DNA from: CAWUFC02 sp963921335
GTDB taxonomy: Bacteria > Pseudomonadota > Gammaproteobacteria > Pseudomonadales > Halieaceae
Direction of reading: 5' to 3'
NCBI GenBank assembly: GCA_963921335.3
Contig: CAWUFC020000001.1
Span: 930,001-994,000 of the forward strand
Length of the DNA: 64,000 bases
Shown here: positions 49,554 through 58,082 of the stretch, in pieces
How positions within the stretch are numbered: the first letter of the stretch is position 1
Layout: every line of letters begins with the position of its first letter
Program-made: the position numbers and the translations under genes
Notes under the pieces: generated by a model
Told to the model about the DNA's origin: nothing
Database searches by the model: none
Seen by the model: the letters and a program-made list of their open reading frames with translations, nothing else

Positions 49554-50594
49554 ATGAAACTGGGACTACTACTGGGTTACTCGGGAAAGCAGATTCACAT
49601 CCCGATGGATACCATCAAGCACGCCGAGAACCTCGGCTTCGACTCTGTGTGGACAGCTGAGGCCTATGGCTCAGATGCGGTGACGGTTGCCACCTGGATT
49701 CTGGCGCAAACCGAGAAGATCAAAGCAGGTACTGCCATTATGCAGATGCCTGCGCGTACCCCGGCGATGGCGGCCATGACTGCCATGTCACTGGCACAGA
49801 TGTCTGACAACCGTTTTATTGTCGGGCTGGGTGCTTCCGGTCCACAAGTGGTGGAAGGCTGGCACGGTACGCCATACGGCAAGCCGATCGCCCGTACCCG
49901 CGAGTACATCCAGATCATGCGTAAGATTATGGCGCGTGAAGGTCCGGTTGAGTTTGATGGCAAGGTGTACCAGATGCCAACGAAGGCTGAAGGTGCCACA
50001 GGTCTCGGCAAGCCACTGAAGTCTATTTTGGCGCCCAACACTGATATTCCTTTCTATACCGCATCGATCACTCCCGCCGGCCTTAAGGCTGCTGCAGAAG
50101 TGGCTGATGGCGTGTTCCCGGTATGGATGGATCCGGACAAGTACGACCTTTTCAAGGACGACCTGGAGGCGGGTTTTGCCGCTGCCGGTAATGGTAAGAG
50201 CCTGAAGGATTTTGATATTGCGCCGTTCGTCACCGTGATCATGAACGACGACCTGGAAGCCTGCTACAACGCAGCGCGTCCGTACCTGGCGCTGTATATC
50301 GGCGGCATGGGAGCGAAGGGCAAGAATTTCTACAACGATTATGCGACTCGCCTGGGTTATGGCGCTGAAGCGGAGAAGATCCAGGACCTGTACCTGTCCG
50401 GCAAAAAGCAGGAGGCCGAGGCCCTGATTCCGGAGCAACTGATCGACGAAGTGACCCTGGTAGGTTCCAGAGATCGCATCAAGGATCGACTGCAGCGCTG
50501 GAAAGAAGCCGGTGCGCGCGGTGAAGTGGGCAGCATGCTGTGTGGCGTGCATGACCCCGAAGTGATGGAGCTGCTCTCCGAAGAGATGCTCTGA
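49554..50594 (+). CDS. LLM class F420/FMN-dependent oxidoreductase
   Basis: 346 aa. LGLLLGYSGKQIHIPMDTI, FDSVWTAEAYGSDAVT and VGLGASGPQVVEGWHG are typical of the F420-dependent LLM subfamily. In gammaproteobacteria F420 use is uncertain and FMNH2 may serve. It is third in a co-directional operon; it shares 1 nt with the next gene (TGATG). Likely hydroxylates, or reduces a double bond of, a CoA ester. Confidence 0.86.
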   Translation: MKLGLLLGYSGKQIHIPMDTIKHAENLGFDSVWTAEAYGSDAVTVATWILAQTEKIKAGTAIMQMPARTPAMAAMTAMSLAQMSDNRFIVGLGASGPQVVEGWHGTPYGKPIARTREYIQIMRKIMAREGPVEFDGKVYQMPTKAEGATGLGKPLKSILAPNTDIPFYTASITPAGLKAAAEVADGVFPVWMDPDKYDLFKDDLEAGFAAAGNGKSLKDFDIAPFVTVIMNDDLEACYNAARPYLALYIGGMGAKGKNFYNDYATRLGYGAEAEKIQDLYLSGKKQEAEALIPEQLIDEVTLVGSRDRIKDRLQRWKEAGARGEVGSMLCGVHDPEVMELLSEEML

Positions 50595-51388
50595 TGGACG
50601 TTGCCGGTAAGGTTGTTGTGGTCACTGGTGGTGCCAGTGGCATCGGCAAGGGGCTGGCTGAACGTTTCGCCAAAGAAGGCGCCAAAGTGGTGGCAGTGGC
50701 TGATCTGGTGCTGGAAAACGCCCAATCGGTGGCTGACAGCATCGGCGGCATCGCCTTTGCGGTTAACGTGCGCGATGAAAGCCAGATCCAGTCTATGGTC
50801 CAGCAGATTGAAGCTGAGCACGGCCAGATAGACCTGTTCTGCTCTAATGCGGGTATCGGCGCCGGTGATGGCGACAGCGGTTGGGCGACGGGTGCTGACA
50901 ATGGCGTCTGGCAGGCCATGTGGGATATTCACGTGATGTCTCACGTCTACGCTGCCAGGGCCTGTTTGCCGGGAATGATTAAGCGCCGCGAGGGTTACTT
51001 TCTGAACACTGCCTCGGCGGCAGGCTTGCTGAATCAAATAGGCGATGCAGCTTACTCCACGACCAAACACGCGGCGATTGGCTTTGCTGAATCACTGGCC
51101 ATCACCCATGGTGATGATGGCATTCGTGTGTCTACGCTCTGTCCGCAGGCCGTCGACACACCCATGATTGCCAAGGTCGGTGATGGGGATGGCGGTACCG
51201 CCGGTGTGGACGGTGTGATCAGCGTAGAAGACCTGGCCGAGGCGGTGATTGAAGGATTGCGCGAGGAGCGCTTCCTGATCTTGCCTCACCCGGTTGTGCA
51301 AACTTATCGCGAAAACAAAACCAATAATTATGACCGCTGGATTGGCGGCATGAAAAAGTTACGCAGACTGTTTCAGGACAACTCATGA
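50594..51388 (+). CDS. SDR family NAD(P)-dependent oxidoreductase (operon gene 4)
   Basis: 264 aa. VVVTGGASGIGKGLA (residues 8-22), CSNAGIG, and catalytic AAYSTTKHAAI. 3-Oxoacyl or hydroxyacyl dehydrogenase type. Fourth gene of the operon; stop overlaps the next ATG (ATGA). Expected to oxidise the hydroxy group formed after hydration of the desaturated CoA ester. Confidence 0.88.
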   Translation: MDVAGKVVVVTGGASGIGKGLAERFAKEGAKVVAVADLVLENAQSVADSIGGIAFAVNVRDESQIQSMVQQIEAEHGQIDLFCSNAGIGAGDGDSGWATGADNGVWQAMWDIHVMSHVYAARACLPGMIKRREGYFLNTASAAGLLNQIGDAAYSTTKHAAIGFAESLAITHGDDGIRVSTLCPQAVDTPMIAKVGDGDGGTAGVDGVISVEDLAEAVIEGLREERFLILPHPVVQTYRENKTNNYDRWIGGMKKLRRLFQDNS

Positions 51389-52161
51389 AAGCAATTGACC
51401 TCTTTAGAGTCGATGGCAAGGTCGCCCTTGTCACCGGTGGTAGCCGCGGTATTGGCGAGGCCATCGCCCACGCCCTGGCCGAGCAGGGTGCCCATGTGAT
51501 TGTGTCCAGCCGTAAGCAGGATGGCTGCGAAGCAGTTGCCGAAGCCATTCGAGCCAATGGCGGTGAGGCCACCGCGATGGCCTGCCATGCGGGCGAGTTG
51601 GAGGCTATCGAAGCTCTGTTTGATGCCATTGCAGAGCAGTTTGGTGGGCTGGATATTCTGGTGAATAACGGCGGGACTAACCCGTACTACGGCCCGGTGG
51701 GTGAAACGCCACCCGCCGCATTCCAGAAGACCTATGACGTCAATTTGCGCGGCCCGTTCTATATGAGTGCCCGTGCCGTTGAGTTAATGAAAGAGCGCGG
51801 CGGCGGTGCCATTCTCAATATGGCTTCCATCGACGGTATCAGCGCTGGTTTGCTGCAGGGCGTGTACAGCACGACCAAGGCGGCCCTGATCAGCATGACC
51901 CAGAGCTTTGCGGTGGAATACGGGCGCTACAACATTCGTGTGAATGCGCTGTGCCCGGGTTTGACGGAAACCAAGTTCACCGGTGTATTCCAGCAGGCTG
52001 AGGGCTACGACAACATGGTGGACCACCTGCCACTGAAAACAGCCTCCCAACCCATCGATATGGTGGGGGCCAGCCTGTTGATGGTGAGTGAGGCAGGGCG
52101 AACCATGACTGGCCAGACTATCGTGATCGACAGTGGTCACCTGGTGTCCCACGGGCTCTAG
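51385..52161 (+). CDS. SDR family NAD(P)-dependent oxidoreductase (operon gene 5)
   Basis: 258 aa. VALVTGGSRGIGEAIA, NNGGTNPY (in place of NNAG) and VYSTTKAALISM, C-terminal TMTGQTIVIDSGHL. It resembles the 3-ketoacyl reductase/bile-acid dehydrogenase type. Last gene of the five-gene operon. A further 44 bp separate it from aceK. Confidence 0.88.
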   Translation: MKAIDLFRVDGKVALVTGGSRGIGEAIAHALAEQGAHVIVSSRKQDGCEAVAEAIRANGGEATAMACHAGELEAIEALFDAIAEQFGGLDILVNNGGTNPYYGPVGETPPAAFQKTYDVNLRGPFYMSARAVELMKERGGGAILNMASIDGISAGLLQGVYSTTKAALISMTQSFAVEYGRYNIRVNALCPGLTETKFTGVFQQAEGYDNMVDHLPLKTASQPIDMVGASLLMVSEAGRTMTGQTIVIDSGHLVSHGL

Positions 52162-52205
52162 CTTTTATCGGCAAGGCGGCCCTCAATTGAAGGTATAATC
52201 GCCCG

Positions 52206-53957
52206 GTGGAAACTTCATTGCGCTTTGCCCGAACCATTCTCAATGGGTTCGAGTCCTACTTTGCCGACTTCCAGAATATTACCCTGGCGGCCAAGCCGCG
52301 GTTTGAAAACGCGGACTGGCTAGGCATTCATGCCGCGTCTCGCGATCGTATCGATCTGTACAAGCGCAAGGTGCGCAAGGTGGAAGACACGGTTCGGCTG
52401 ATTGCGGGCGATCGACATCAAGACCTTGCATTCTGGACGGAGGCGCGCGCTCACTATGCGCGGCTGATCCAGGGCCACAACAATTACGAAATTGCCGAGA
52501 CCTTTTACAACTCTATTTACTGCTCGGTGCTGGAACATCGCCTGATCCGGAATGAGCACGCCTTTGTATTCTCTTCCCAGCAGGATATGCCCCCCGCAGG
52601 CAGCACCCGCACCTGGCGCGAATACGATTGTGGTGACGGTGTCGACGCTTTCTTCCGGCAAATACTGCAGGACTACGCGTTTACTATTCCCTACGAAGAT
52701 TTAGACCGTGACATAGCCAACCTGACGGACGCGCTGTATGAATTGCAGCTCAGGGGCTTTGATGAGGTGGACGACAAGGACGTAAGGGCCGAGGTGCTGG
52801 AGTCCATGTTCTTCCGCAACAAGGGTGCCTACATTGTTGGCAAGCTGGTGGCGGGCGGGCGCACCATACCTTTCGCCATTCCCATCCTTCACACCGAGCG
52901 GGGTAGCGTCTATGCGGACACTATTCTGTTTGGCTCTGACAAAGTCTCGGTGGTGTTCAGTTTTACCCGCACCTACTTTCTGGTGGATGCAGAAGTACCC
53001 TCGCGTTATGTGAGCTTTTTACAGAGCCTGATGCCGGCCAAGCCCATCTCGGAAATATACAGCTGCCTGGGTTACAACAAGCACGGCAAAACCTACTTTC
53101 ACAGCTGCGCCTTCAGGCACATGGAAGAAACCTCGGACCAGTTTCATGTGGCCCCGGGCATCAAGGGCATGGTGATGTCGGTGTTCACCATGGACAGCTA
53201 TGACTTCGTGTTCAAGATCATCAAGGATCGATTTACCCCGCCCAAGGACATGACCCGCGAGCAGGTCATGGAAAAGTACCGGCTGGTAAAACGGGCAGAT
53301 CGGGCAGGGCGCATGGCCGACACACAGGAATTCGCCAATCTGGCCTTTGCCCGCGAGCGCTTTTCCGATGAACTGATGGAAGAGCTGAAGGAAGTAGCAC
53401 CCTCCGTCATTGAAGAGCACGGCAAGGCTCTGCTGATCAAGCACGTCTATGTCGAGCGCCGTATGACGCCGCTTAACCTGTATCTGCAGGACGCTAATGA
53501 CGAACAGGTGCGTTCTGTCATGGATGAGTACGGTAACGCGATTAAAGAGCTGGCAACGGCCAATATCTTTCCCGGCGATATGTTGCTGAAAAATTTTGGT
53601 GTCACTCGCCACGGTCGGGTTGTGTTTTACGACTACGATGAGCTGTGCCCGCTGACTGATTGCAACTTTCGGGTGATTCCCGAACCGCGCACAGAGGCTG
53701 AAGAAATGTCTTCCAAGCCCTGGTACACCGTGGGACCCAACGACATTTTCCCCGAAGAGTTTCGACTGTTCTTCAGCGGTAATCAGCGCGCTCGCAAGGT
53801 GTTTGACGAACTGCACAGCGACATTTACCAGGCCAGCTTCTGGACCCGGTTGCAGGACCAGATTCGGGCGGGCCAGGTGAATGACTTCTTCCCTTATCGA
53901 CGCAAGTTGCGGTTTTCCCGCGGAGTCGTCGAATCATCGCAGGTAAGCCATGGTTGA
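52206..53957 (+). CDS. aceK: Isocitrate dehydrogenase kinase/phosphatase AceK
   Basis: 583 aa from the GTG at 52206. Bifunctional enzyme that phosphorylates or dephosphorylates isocitrate dehydrogenase to switch carbon into the glyoxylate shunt. N-terminal regulatory half, then the kinase-like C-terminal half with GIKGMVMSVFTMDSYDFVFKIIKD (ATP loop) and FGVTRHGRVVFYDYDELCPL (catalytic/metal Asp). The presence fits growth on acetate, fatty acids or sterols via acetyl-CoA. aceA/aceB are not in the window. Confidence 0.96.
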   Translation: METSLRFARTILNGFESYFADFQNITLAAKPRFENADWLGIHAASRDRIDLYKRKVRKVEDTVRLIAGDRHQDLAFWTEARAHYARLIQGHNNYEIAETFYNSIYCSVLEHRLIRNEHAFVFSSQQDMPPAGSTRTWREYDCGDGVDAFFRQILQDYAFTIPYEDLDRDIANLTDALYELQLRGFDEVDDKDVRAEVLESMFFRNKGAYIVGKLVAGGRTIPFAIPILHTERGSVYADTILFGSDKVSVVFSFTRTYFLVDAEVPSRYVSFLQSLMPAKPISEIYSCLGYNKHGKTYFHSCAFRHMEETSDQFHVAPGIKGMVMSVFTMDSYDFVFKIIKDRFTPPKDMTREQVMEKYRLVKRADRAGRMADTQEFANLAFARERFSDELMEELKEVAPSVIEEHGKALLIKHVYVERRMTPLNLYLQDANDEQVRSVMDEYGNAIKELATANIFPGDMLLKNFGVTRHGRVVFYDYDELCPLTDCNFRVIPEPRTEAEEMSSKPWYTVGPNDIFPEEFRLFFSGNQRARKVFDELHSDIYQASFWTRLQDQIRAGQVNDFFPYRRKLRFSRGVVESSQVSHG

Positions 53958-54495
53958 TATTTATCTTGTTCGGCACGGTGAGGCAGCAGCCAAGTGGGGC
54001 GAGGATCCTGATCCGGGCCTGAGCCCGCTCGGACGACAGCAGGCTAATCAGGTGCGCGATAAGCTGGAGGCGAATGCCTCGCTCAATATCATCAGCAGCC
54101 CGCTACTGCGAGCCCAGGAAACCGCTTTGCCTCTGAGTAATGTGCTGCGCCAAAGCATTGTAGTGGAAGATACCTACCGGGAGATTCCCTCGCCGGTGGG
54201 CATTGAAGATCGTGCAGCTTGGCTGAAGGGTTTTATGAAGCAGAACTGGTCCGAGCAGGGGCCAGATATTCAGCAGTGGCGGGATACCATTTGGTCGTCT
54301 TTGTTTGAGAGGGAAGCCGACATCGCGATTTTTACCCACTTTATGGTGATTAATGCCGTGGTCAGCCGACTGACCGATGCCGATGCAACGGTTTGTTGTG
54401 TGCCCGACAACGGTTCAATCACGCATATTCGCCTGGAACGTCGGGCCATCAAGCTGGTAGAGCTGGGGCACCAGCATAAAACGCTGGTTAACTAG
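53950..54495 (+). CDS. Histidine phosphatase family protein (SixA-like)
   Basis: 181 aa. Catalytic VRHGEAAA with RHG at residues 8-10, SSPLLRAQETALPL, and a second His in FTHFMVINAV. The family includes SixA, a phosphohistidine phosphatase, and phosphoglycerate-mutase-like enzymes; which is not clear. The start overlaps the aceK stop by 8 nt, implying coupled translation. Convergent with tesB, 4-bp overlap. Confidence 0.85.
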   Translation: MVDIYLVRHGEAAAKWGEDPDPGLSPLGRQQANQVRDKLEANASLNIISSPLLRAQETALPLSNVLRQSIVVEDTYREIPSPVGIEDRAAWLKGFMKQNWSEQGPDIQQWRDTIWSSLFEREADIAIFTHFMVINAVVSRLTDADATVCCVPDNGSITHIRLERRAIKLVELGHQHKTLVN

Positions 54496-55349
54496 CGCTC
54501 GACGATTCTGATCAGTGCTTCCTGCACACAGGAGGCCACCAGTTCGCCCGATTGAGTATAGAAGGAACCTCGCGTGAAGCCCCGCGAGCCGTGTGCTGCA
54601 GGACTGTCCTGGTCAAACAGTAGCCACTCGTCGGCACGGAACGGACGGTGAAACCAGAGGGCGTGGTCAAGACTGGCGCCCATAAACTCCTTACTCCGAC
54701 TGCTGTAAGGATGGGGCCGCAGGGCGGAGCCCATCAGGGTCATGTCTGACATATCGGCCAGGAAAGTCTGGTGCATGATGGGGTCGTCGCCAAGGGCTTC
54801 CTTGGTTTTCATCCAATAACGCTGGCGCGGCTCGCCGACATCGGTTTCGGGATTAAGAAAGTCTCTGCGATCAATCGCACGGCGGCAAATAGAGTGCGCC
54901 GGCGGGGCTTCAACATCGTCGCGTTCCTCAGCCATACGGGTCCAGTAATCAAAGTCGTCTTCCAGCTCTTCTGGCCCGGGCACCTGCGGTGGCTCGAACT
55001 GATGCTCAAGGCCCTGCTCGGGAATCTGGAAAGAAATAGAAGTATTGAAAATGGGTATGCCGTCCTGTTTGGCCACCACGCGGCGAGTCGTGAAGCTTCT
55101 ACCATCACGGATGGGGTCGACCTCGTACACGATCTGCTTTTTGGGGTTACCCGGGCGCAAAAAGTAGGCGTGCATGGAATGGGCGATGCTCTCTTCGTCC
55201 ACCGTGCGAATGGCCGAGTTCAGCGCTTGCGCCAGCACCTGGCCGCCAAATACACGTGGAGGAAATTTGGGCGACTTGCCAATAAACAGGTACTTGTCGA
55301 TCCGCTCTACCTGCAGGTTGGCGGTAAGGCGCTCCATGTCTGTATTCAT
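54492..55349 (-). CDS. tesB: Acyl-CoA thioesterase II (TesB family)
   Basis: 285 aa, double hot-dog fold: FPPRVFGGQVLAQALNSA in the first half, SIAHSMHAYFLRPGNP, and the late SLDHALWFHRPFRADEWLLFDQ with the catalytic Asp/Thr/Gln set. Hydrolyses medium or long acyl-CoA. The start overlaps the TetR gene stop (ATGA), so the regulator probably controls it. Confidence 0.92.
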   Translation of the reverse strand: MNTDMERLTANLQVERIDKYLFIGKSPKFPPRVFGGQVLAQALNSAIRTVDEESIAHSMHAYFLRPGNPKKQIVYEVDPIRDGRSFTTRRVVAKQDGIPIFNTSISFQIPEQGLEHQFEPPQVPGPEELEDDFDYWTRMAEERDDVEAPPAHSICRRAIDRRDFLNPETDVGEPRQRYWMKTKEALGDDPIMHQTFLADMSDMTLMGSALRPHPYSSRSKEFMGASLDHALWFHRPFRADEWLLFDQDSPAAHGSRGFTRGSFYTQSGELVASCVQEALIRIVER

Positions 55350-56626
55350 CGTGGTTTTAAGCCGTTAATAAAGCAGTCGTAGTAGTCGCGAGCAGCCTCG
55401 GCGACGTCGTCCATCTTGCGCCACAGTGGCAGATCCATGCTGGAGTTAGTGGCGCCGGAAATCATTTCCTGCACGACTTCCACGTCGATCTCGCGCACGC
55501 TGCCGTCGGCAATACCTGCGCGCATAGACTCGCCGAAGCGCTTGTTGCTGGCATCCGTCTCGGCAAGTATTTCTTTGCGGCGGGGTACCGGCAGGGCTGT
55601 GATGGAGTTGTAGCGAATCATCGGCCCATCGTCGGAATTTTGCACGTGGAAGGTGCCGCGGCAGAAATAGTCGAGCTGTTGAATGCCGCTGTCGAATTTT
55701 TCAGCGGCATCGTGCAGCTGCTGGCTGATAGCCAGCGAGCGGGTGTAACAGCTGTAGAGCAGGTCTTCCTTGCTCTTGATGTGATAGTAAAAGGCGCCCT
55801 TGGTGACATTCAGGGTCTCAGCAATTTCGTCGAGTGACGTGCCGACAAAGCCCTTTTTGTTAAAGAACCAGGTGCCAGTTTTGAAAAAAGCATCCTGCTT
55901 GAGCCGGTTCTGCTCTTCCCGGTCGAAACCCTGGGGGGCGGCCATGCTCAGGGATGGGTAGCGATAGTCAGGAAACACGTAGAGATCATCGCCACTGGCC
56001 ACGCCATTGACCAAGAGGTCGCAAGCGGCATCGGCCACCTTCTCGATCTGGTCCAGGGGCACCGTGCGCAGCCAGTTGAAGGACCATTGCATGCTGCCAA
56101 TCATGCACAGCGTAACCGCTGAGCTTTCCACCGGTCGAATGCTACCTTCGGCAATGCCGTCGCGCACATACTGGCGCAGGCGCAGGAACATCTGGATATA
56201 ACGCTGTTCGACCTGCTCGCGGTGTTGGTCTTTGAGAGAGGCGATTTCCAGCAGCGCGGCGAAATGAGGACGTTTGCCTTCCTGGGCTTCGCGCCAGTCC
56301 ATAAAGTGACCGCGATACACTGCCTGTAGGCGATCCAGGCCGGAGCGATGGGATTGTTCAATGCTGTCGAGACCGAGCATCAAATTGTCGAGCGCAGCCA
56401 TGTAGCACTGGTAGATCAGCTCTTCCTTGGTTTTGACGTAGTAGTAGAGGCTGGTCTTGGTGAGGCCCAGGCTCTGGGCAATATCCAACAGCGTGGTGGA
56501 GCGTGAGCCGCGGCCATTGAACAACTTGGCCGCTTGGGACAGGATGGCGGCCCGCTTGGCGTCGTGCTGTGCGGTGCGGTTAAACGGTGATTCCCCGCTG
56601 GATGGCTGGTCTTTTTCGCTTCCCAT
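55346..56626 (-). CDS. Tandem TetR-family regulator (two TetR modules fused)
   Basis: 426 aa, about twice the usual 200 aa. First helix-turn-helix at residues 44-63 (TTLLDIAQSLGLTKTSLYYY), second at 263-282 (TSLDEIAETLNVTKGAFYYH), each followed by its own ligand-binding helices, including the small-loop segments with KSKEDLLY/KTKEELIY. A single ORF, no stop between. It may bind as a pseudo-dimer with one chain providing both heads. It is in an operon with tesB, so an acyl-CoA ligand is plausible. Upstream, a palindrome at 56649 may be its operator. Confidence 0.85.
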   Translation of the reverse strand: MGSEKDQPSSGESPFNRTAQHDAKRAAILSQAAKLFNGRGSRSTTLLDIAQSLGLTKTSLYYYVKTKEELIYQCYMAALDNLMLGLDSIEQSHRSGLDRLQAVYRGHFMDWREAQEGKRPHFAALLEIASLKDQHREQVEQRYIQMFLRLRQYVRDGIAEGSIRPVESSAVTLCMIGSMQWSFNWLRTVPLDQIEKVADAACDLLVNGVASGDDLYVFPDYRYPSLSMAAPQGFDREEQNRLKQDAFFKTGTWFFNKKGFVGTSLDEIAETLNVTKGAFYYHIKSKEDLLYSCYTRSLAISQQLHDAAEKFDSGIQQLDYFCRGTFHVQNSDDGPMIRYNSITALPVPRRKEILAETDASNKRFGESMRAGIADGSVREIDVEVVQEMISGATNSSMDLPLWRKMDDVAEAARDYYDCFINGLKPR

Positions 56627-56648
56627 GCTGGCCTTTCTAAAGGGCGAA

Positions 56649-56682
56649 ATACTTGAGGTTCTAGTTTTCTACTTTCAAGTAT
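56649..56682. promoter_or_regulatory. Inverted repeat upstream of the double-TetR gene
   Basis: ATACTTGA (56649-56656) and TCAAGTAT (56675-56682) are perfect 8-bp complements, 18 bp apart, 23 bp before the regulator's start codon; the right part also reads as TACTTTCAAGTA, a small palindrome. It fits an autoregulatory operator. A similar half-site, ACTTGAA, lies at 47074 upstream of the acyl-CoA dehydrogenase operon. Confidence 0.45.
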
Positions 56683-56704
56683 GTTTTCAGACTGCCATAT
56701 TACC

Positions 56705-57280
56705 CTAGCTAGCCAGCTTTTTACACTCCCTGTGGCGGAAACAGTCCACAATATGGTCATTGACCATGCCGGTGGCCTGCATGTGGGCGTACACAATGGT
56801 AGAGCCAACAAAGTTGAAGCCGCGTTTTTTCAGATCTTTGCTGATTTGATCCGAGAGCGGTGTGGAGGCGGGCAGGTCACCCATACCCTTGAATCGGTTA
56901 ACGATGGGTTCGCCGTCGACAAAGTGCCACATGTAGTCGCTGAAGCTGCCCCATTCTTCCTGAACATCGAGAAAAGCACGGGCGTTCTGGCGAGCGCTAT
57001 ACACCTTCAGCCGGTTGCGGATGATGCGCGCGTCGGTGAGGATGCGATCCAGCTTTTTGTCTGTGTAACGGGCGATTTTTTCTGCATTGAAATTGTCGAA
57101 CACCGCGCGATAGCCCTCGCGTTTGCGCAGCACGGTAATCCACGCCAGGCCTGCCTGGGCACCCTCCAGCATCAGAAATTCGAACAGGGTGTCGTCATCG
57201 TAAAGCGGTACTCCCCACTCCTCGTCGTGGTACTGCACATAAAGTGGATCGTCACCACACCAGCTGCAACGCTTTGGCAT
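56705..57280 (-). CDS. tag: DNA-3-methyladenine glycosylase I
   Basis: 191 aa. KRCSWCGDDPLYVQYHDEEWGVPLYDDDTLFEFL is the Tag N-terminus; zinc-binding Cys near both ends (CSWC and the HRECKK tail) and the late FVGSTIVYAHMQATGMVNDH are diagnostic. It removes 3-methyladenine from alkylated DNA. Divergent from the enoyl-CoA hydratase gene. Confidence 0.96.
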   Translation of the reverse strand: MPKRCSWCGDDPLYVQYHDEEWGVPLYDDDTLFEFLMLEGAQAGLAWITVLRKREGYRAVFDNFNAEKIARYTDKKLDRILTDARIIRNRLKVYSARQNARAFLDVQEEWGSFSDYMWHFVDGEPIVNRFKGMGDLPASTPLSDQISKDLKKRGFNFVGSTIVYAHMQATGMVNDHIVDCFRHRECKKLAS

Positions 57281-57323
57281 ATTGGTTTCTCCTGTTTATG
57301 GGCTCAGTATAGAATGTGCCGCC

Positions 57324-58082
57324 ATGACAGACACCGTACGCTTTGACACCGATGGCGCGATTGCGCGCTTAACCCTCAACAACCCCGACAAACACAACTC
57401 GCTCGGTGAGGCTGAGCTGCGCGCCATTCAGGCGGGCCTGGATGCGGTAAGTGCCGACGAGGCTGTACGCGTTTTGGTGGTGACCGGTGCGGGCGATAAG
57501 ACGTTTTGTGCCGGTGCGGCCTTGAACCAGTTAGGCGCCGGCAAAATCAGCGGCGACTTTTTTCAGGACACCACCAACAAGCTCGCGGCGATGCGGGTGC
57601 CAACGATCTGCGCGCTTAACGGCAACGTGTTTGGCGGTGGCGTTGAACTGGCGCTGAGTTGTGATTTCAGGATTGGCGTGAATCCCTCGCGCATGCGGGT
57701 GCCCGCTGCACAAATTGGTCTGTGTTATCCGCTGGTGGGCATTAATCGCTTTGTAGAGCGTCTGGGGGTGAACCTGGCCAAGCGCATACTGGTTGCTGCC
57801 GAGACCTTCGACCATGAAGCCATGCTGCAGATTGGCTTCCTGGATGCCGTGGTGGATCGCTCTGAGCTGCAGGCAAGCTACCATGCCAAGGCTGAAGAAA
57901 TCGCCGCGCTTGCGCCGTTGGCTGTGCAGGCCATGAAGGCGATTCTGCAGCAGGCTGCCGCAGGAGGTATTGATATGGATGCCGCCCAGGCCCTCTCGCA
58001 GACCTGTGCAGATTCAGCAGATTTGCAGGAGGGGTTTGCCGCCCAAAGAGAAAAGCGCAAGCCGACGTTCACTGGTCGCTGA
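57324..58082 (+). CDS. Enoyl-CoA hydratase/isomerase family protein
   Basis: 252 aa from the ATG at 57324, where the domain begins. Crotonase fold: ARLTLNNPDKHNSL, FCAGAALNQLG (oxyanion hole), CALNGNVFGGGVELALSCDFR. Of the two catalytic Glu of true hydratases, one seems absent (GLCYPLVG region), so isomerase or another crotonase reaction is possible. The last 14 bp overlap apbE on the other strand. Confidence 0.85.
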   Translation: MTDTVRFDTDGAIARLTLNNPDKHNSLGEAELRAIQAGLDAVSADEAVRVLVVTGAGDKTFCAGAALNQLGAGKISGDFFQDTTNKLAAMRVPTICALNGNVFGGGVELALSCDFRIGVNPSRMRVPAAQIGLCYPLVGINRFVERLGVNLAKRILVAAETFDHEAMLQIGFLDAVVDRSELQASYHAKAEEIAALAPLAVQAMKAILQQAAAGGIDMDAAQALSQTCADSADLQEGFAAQREKRKPTFTGR

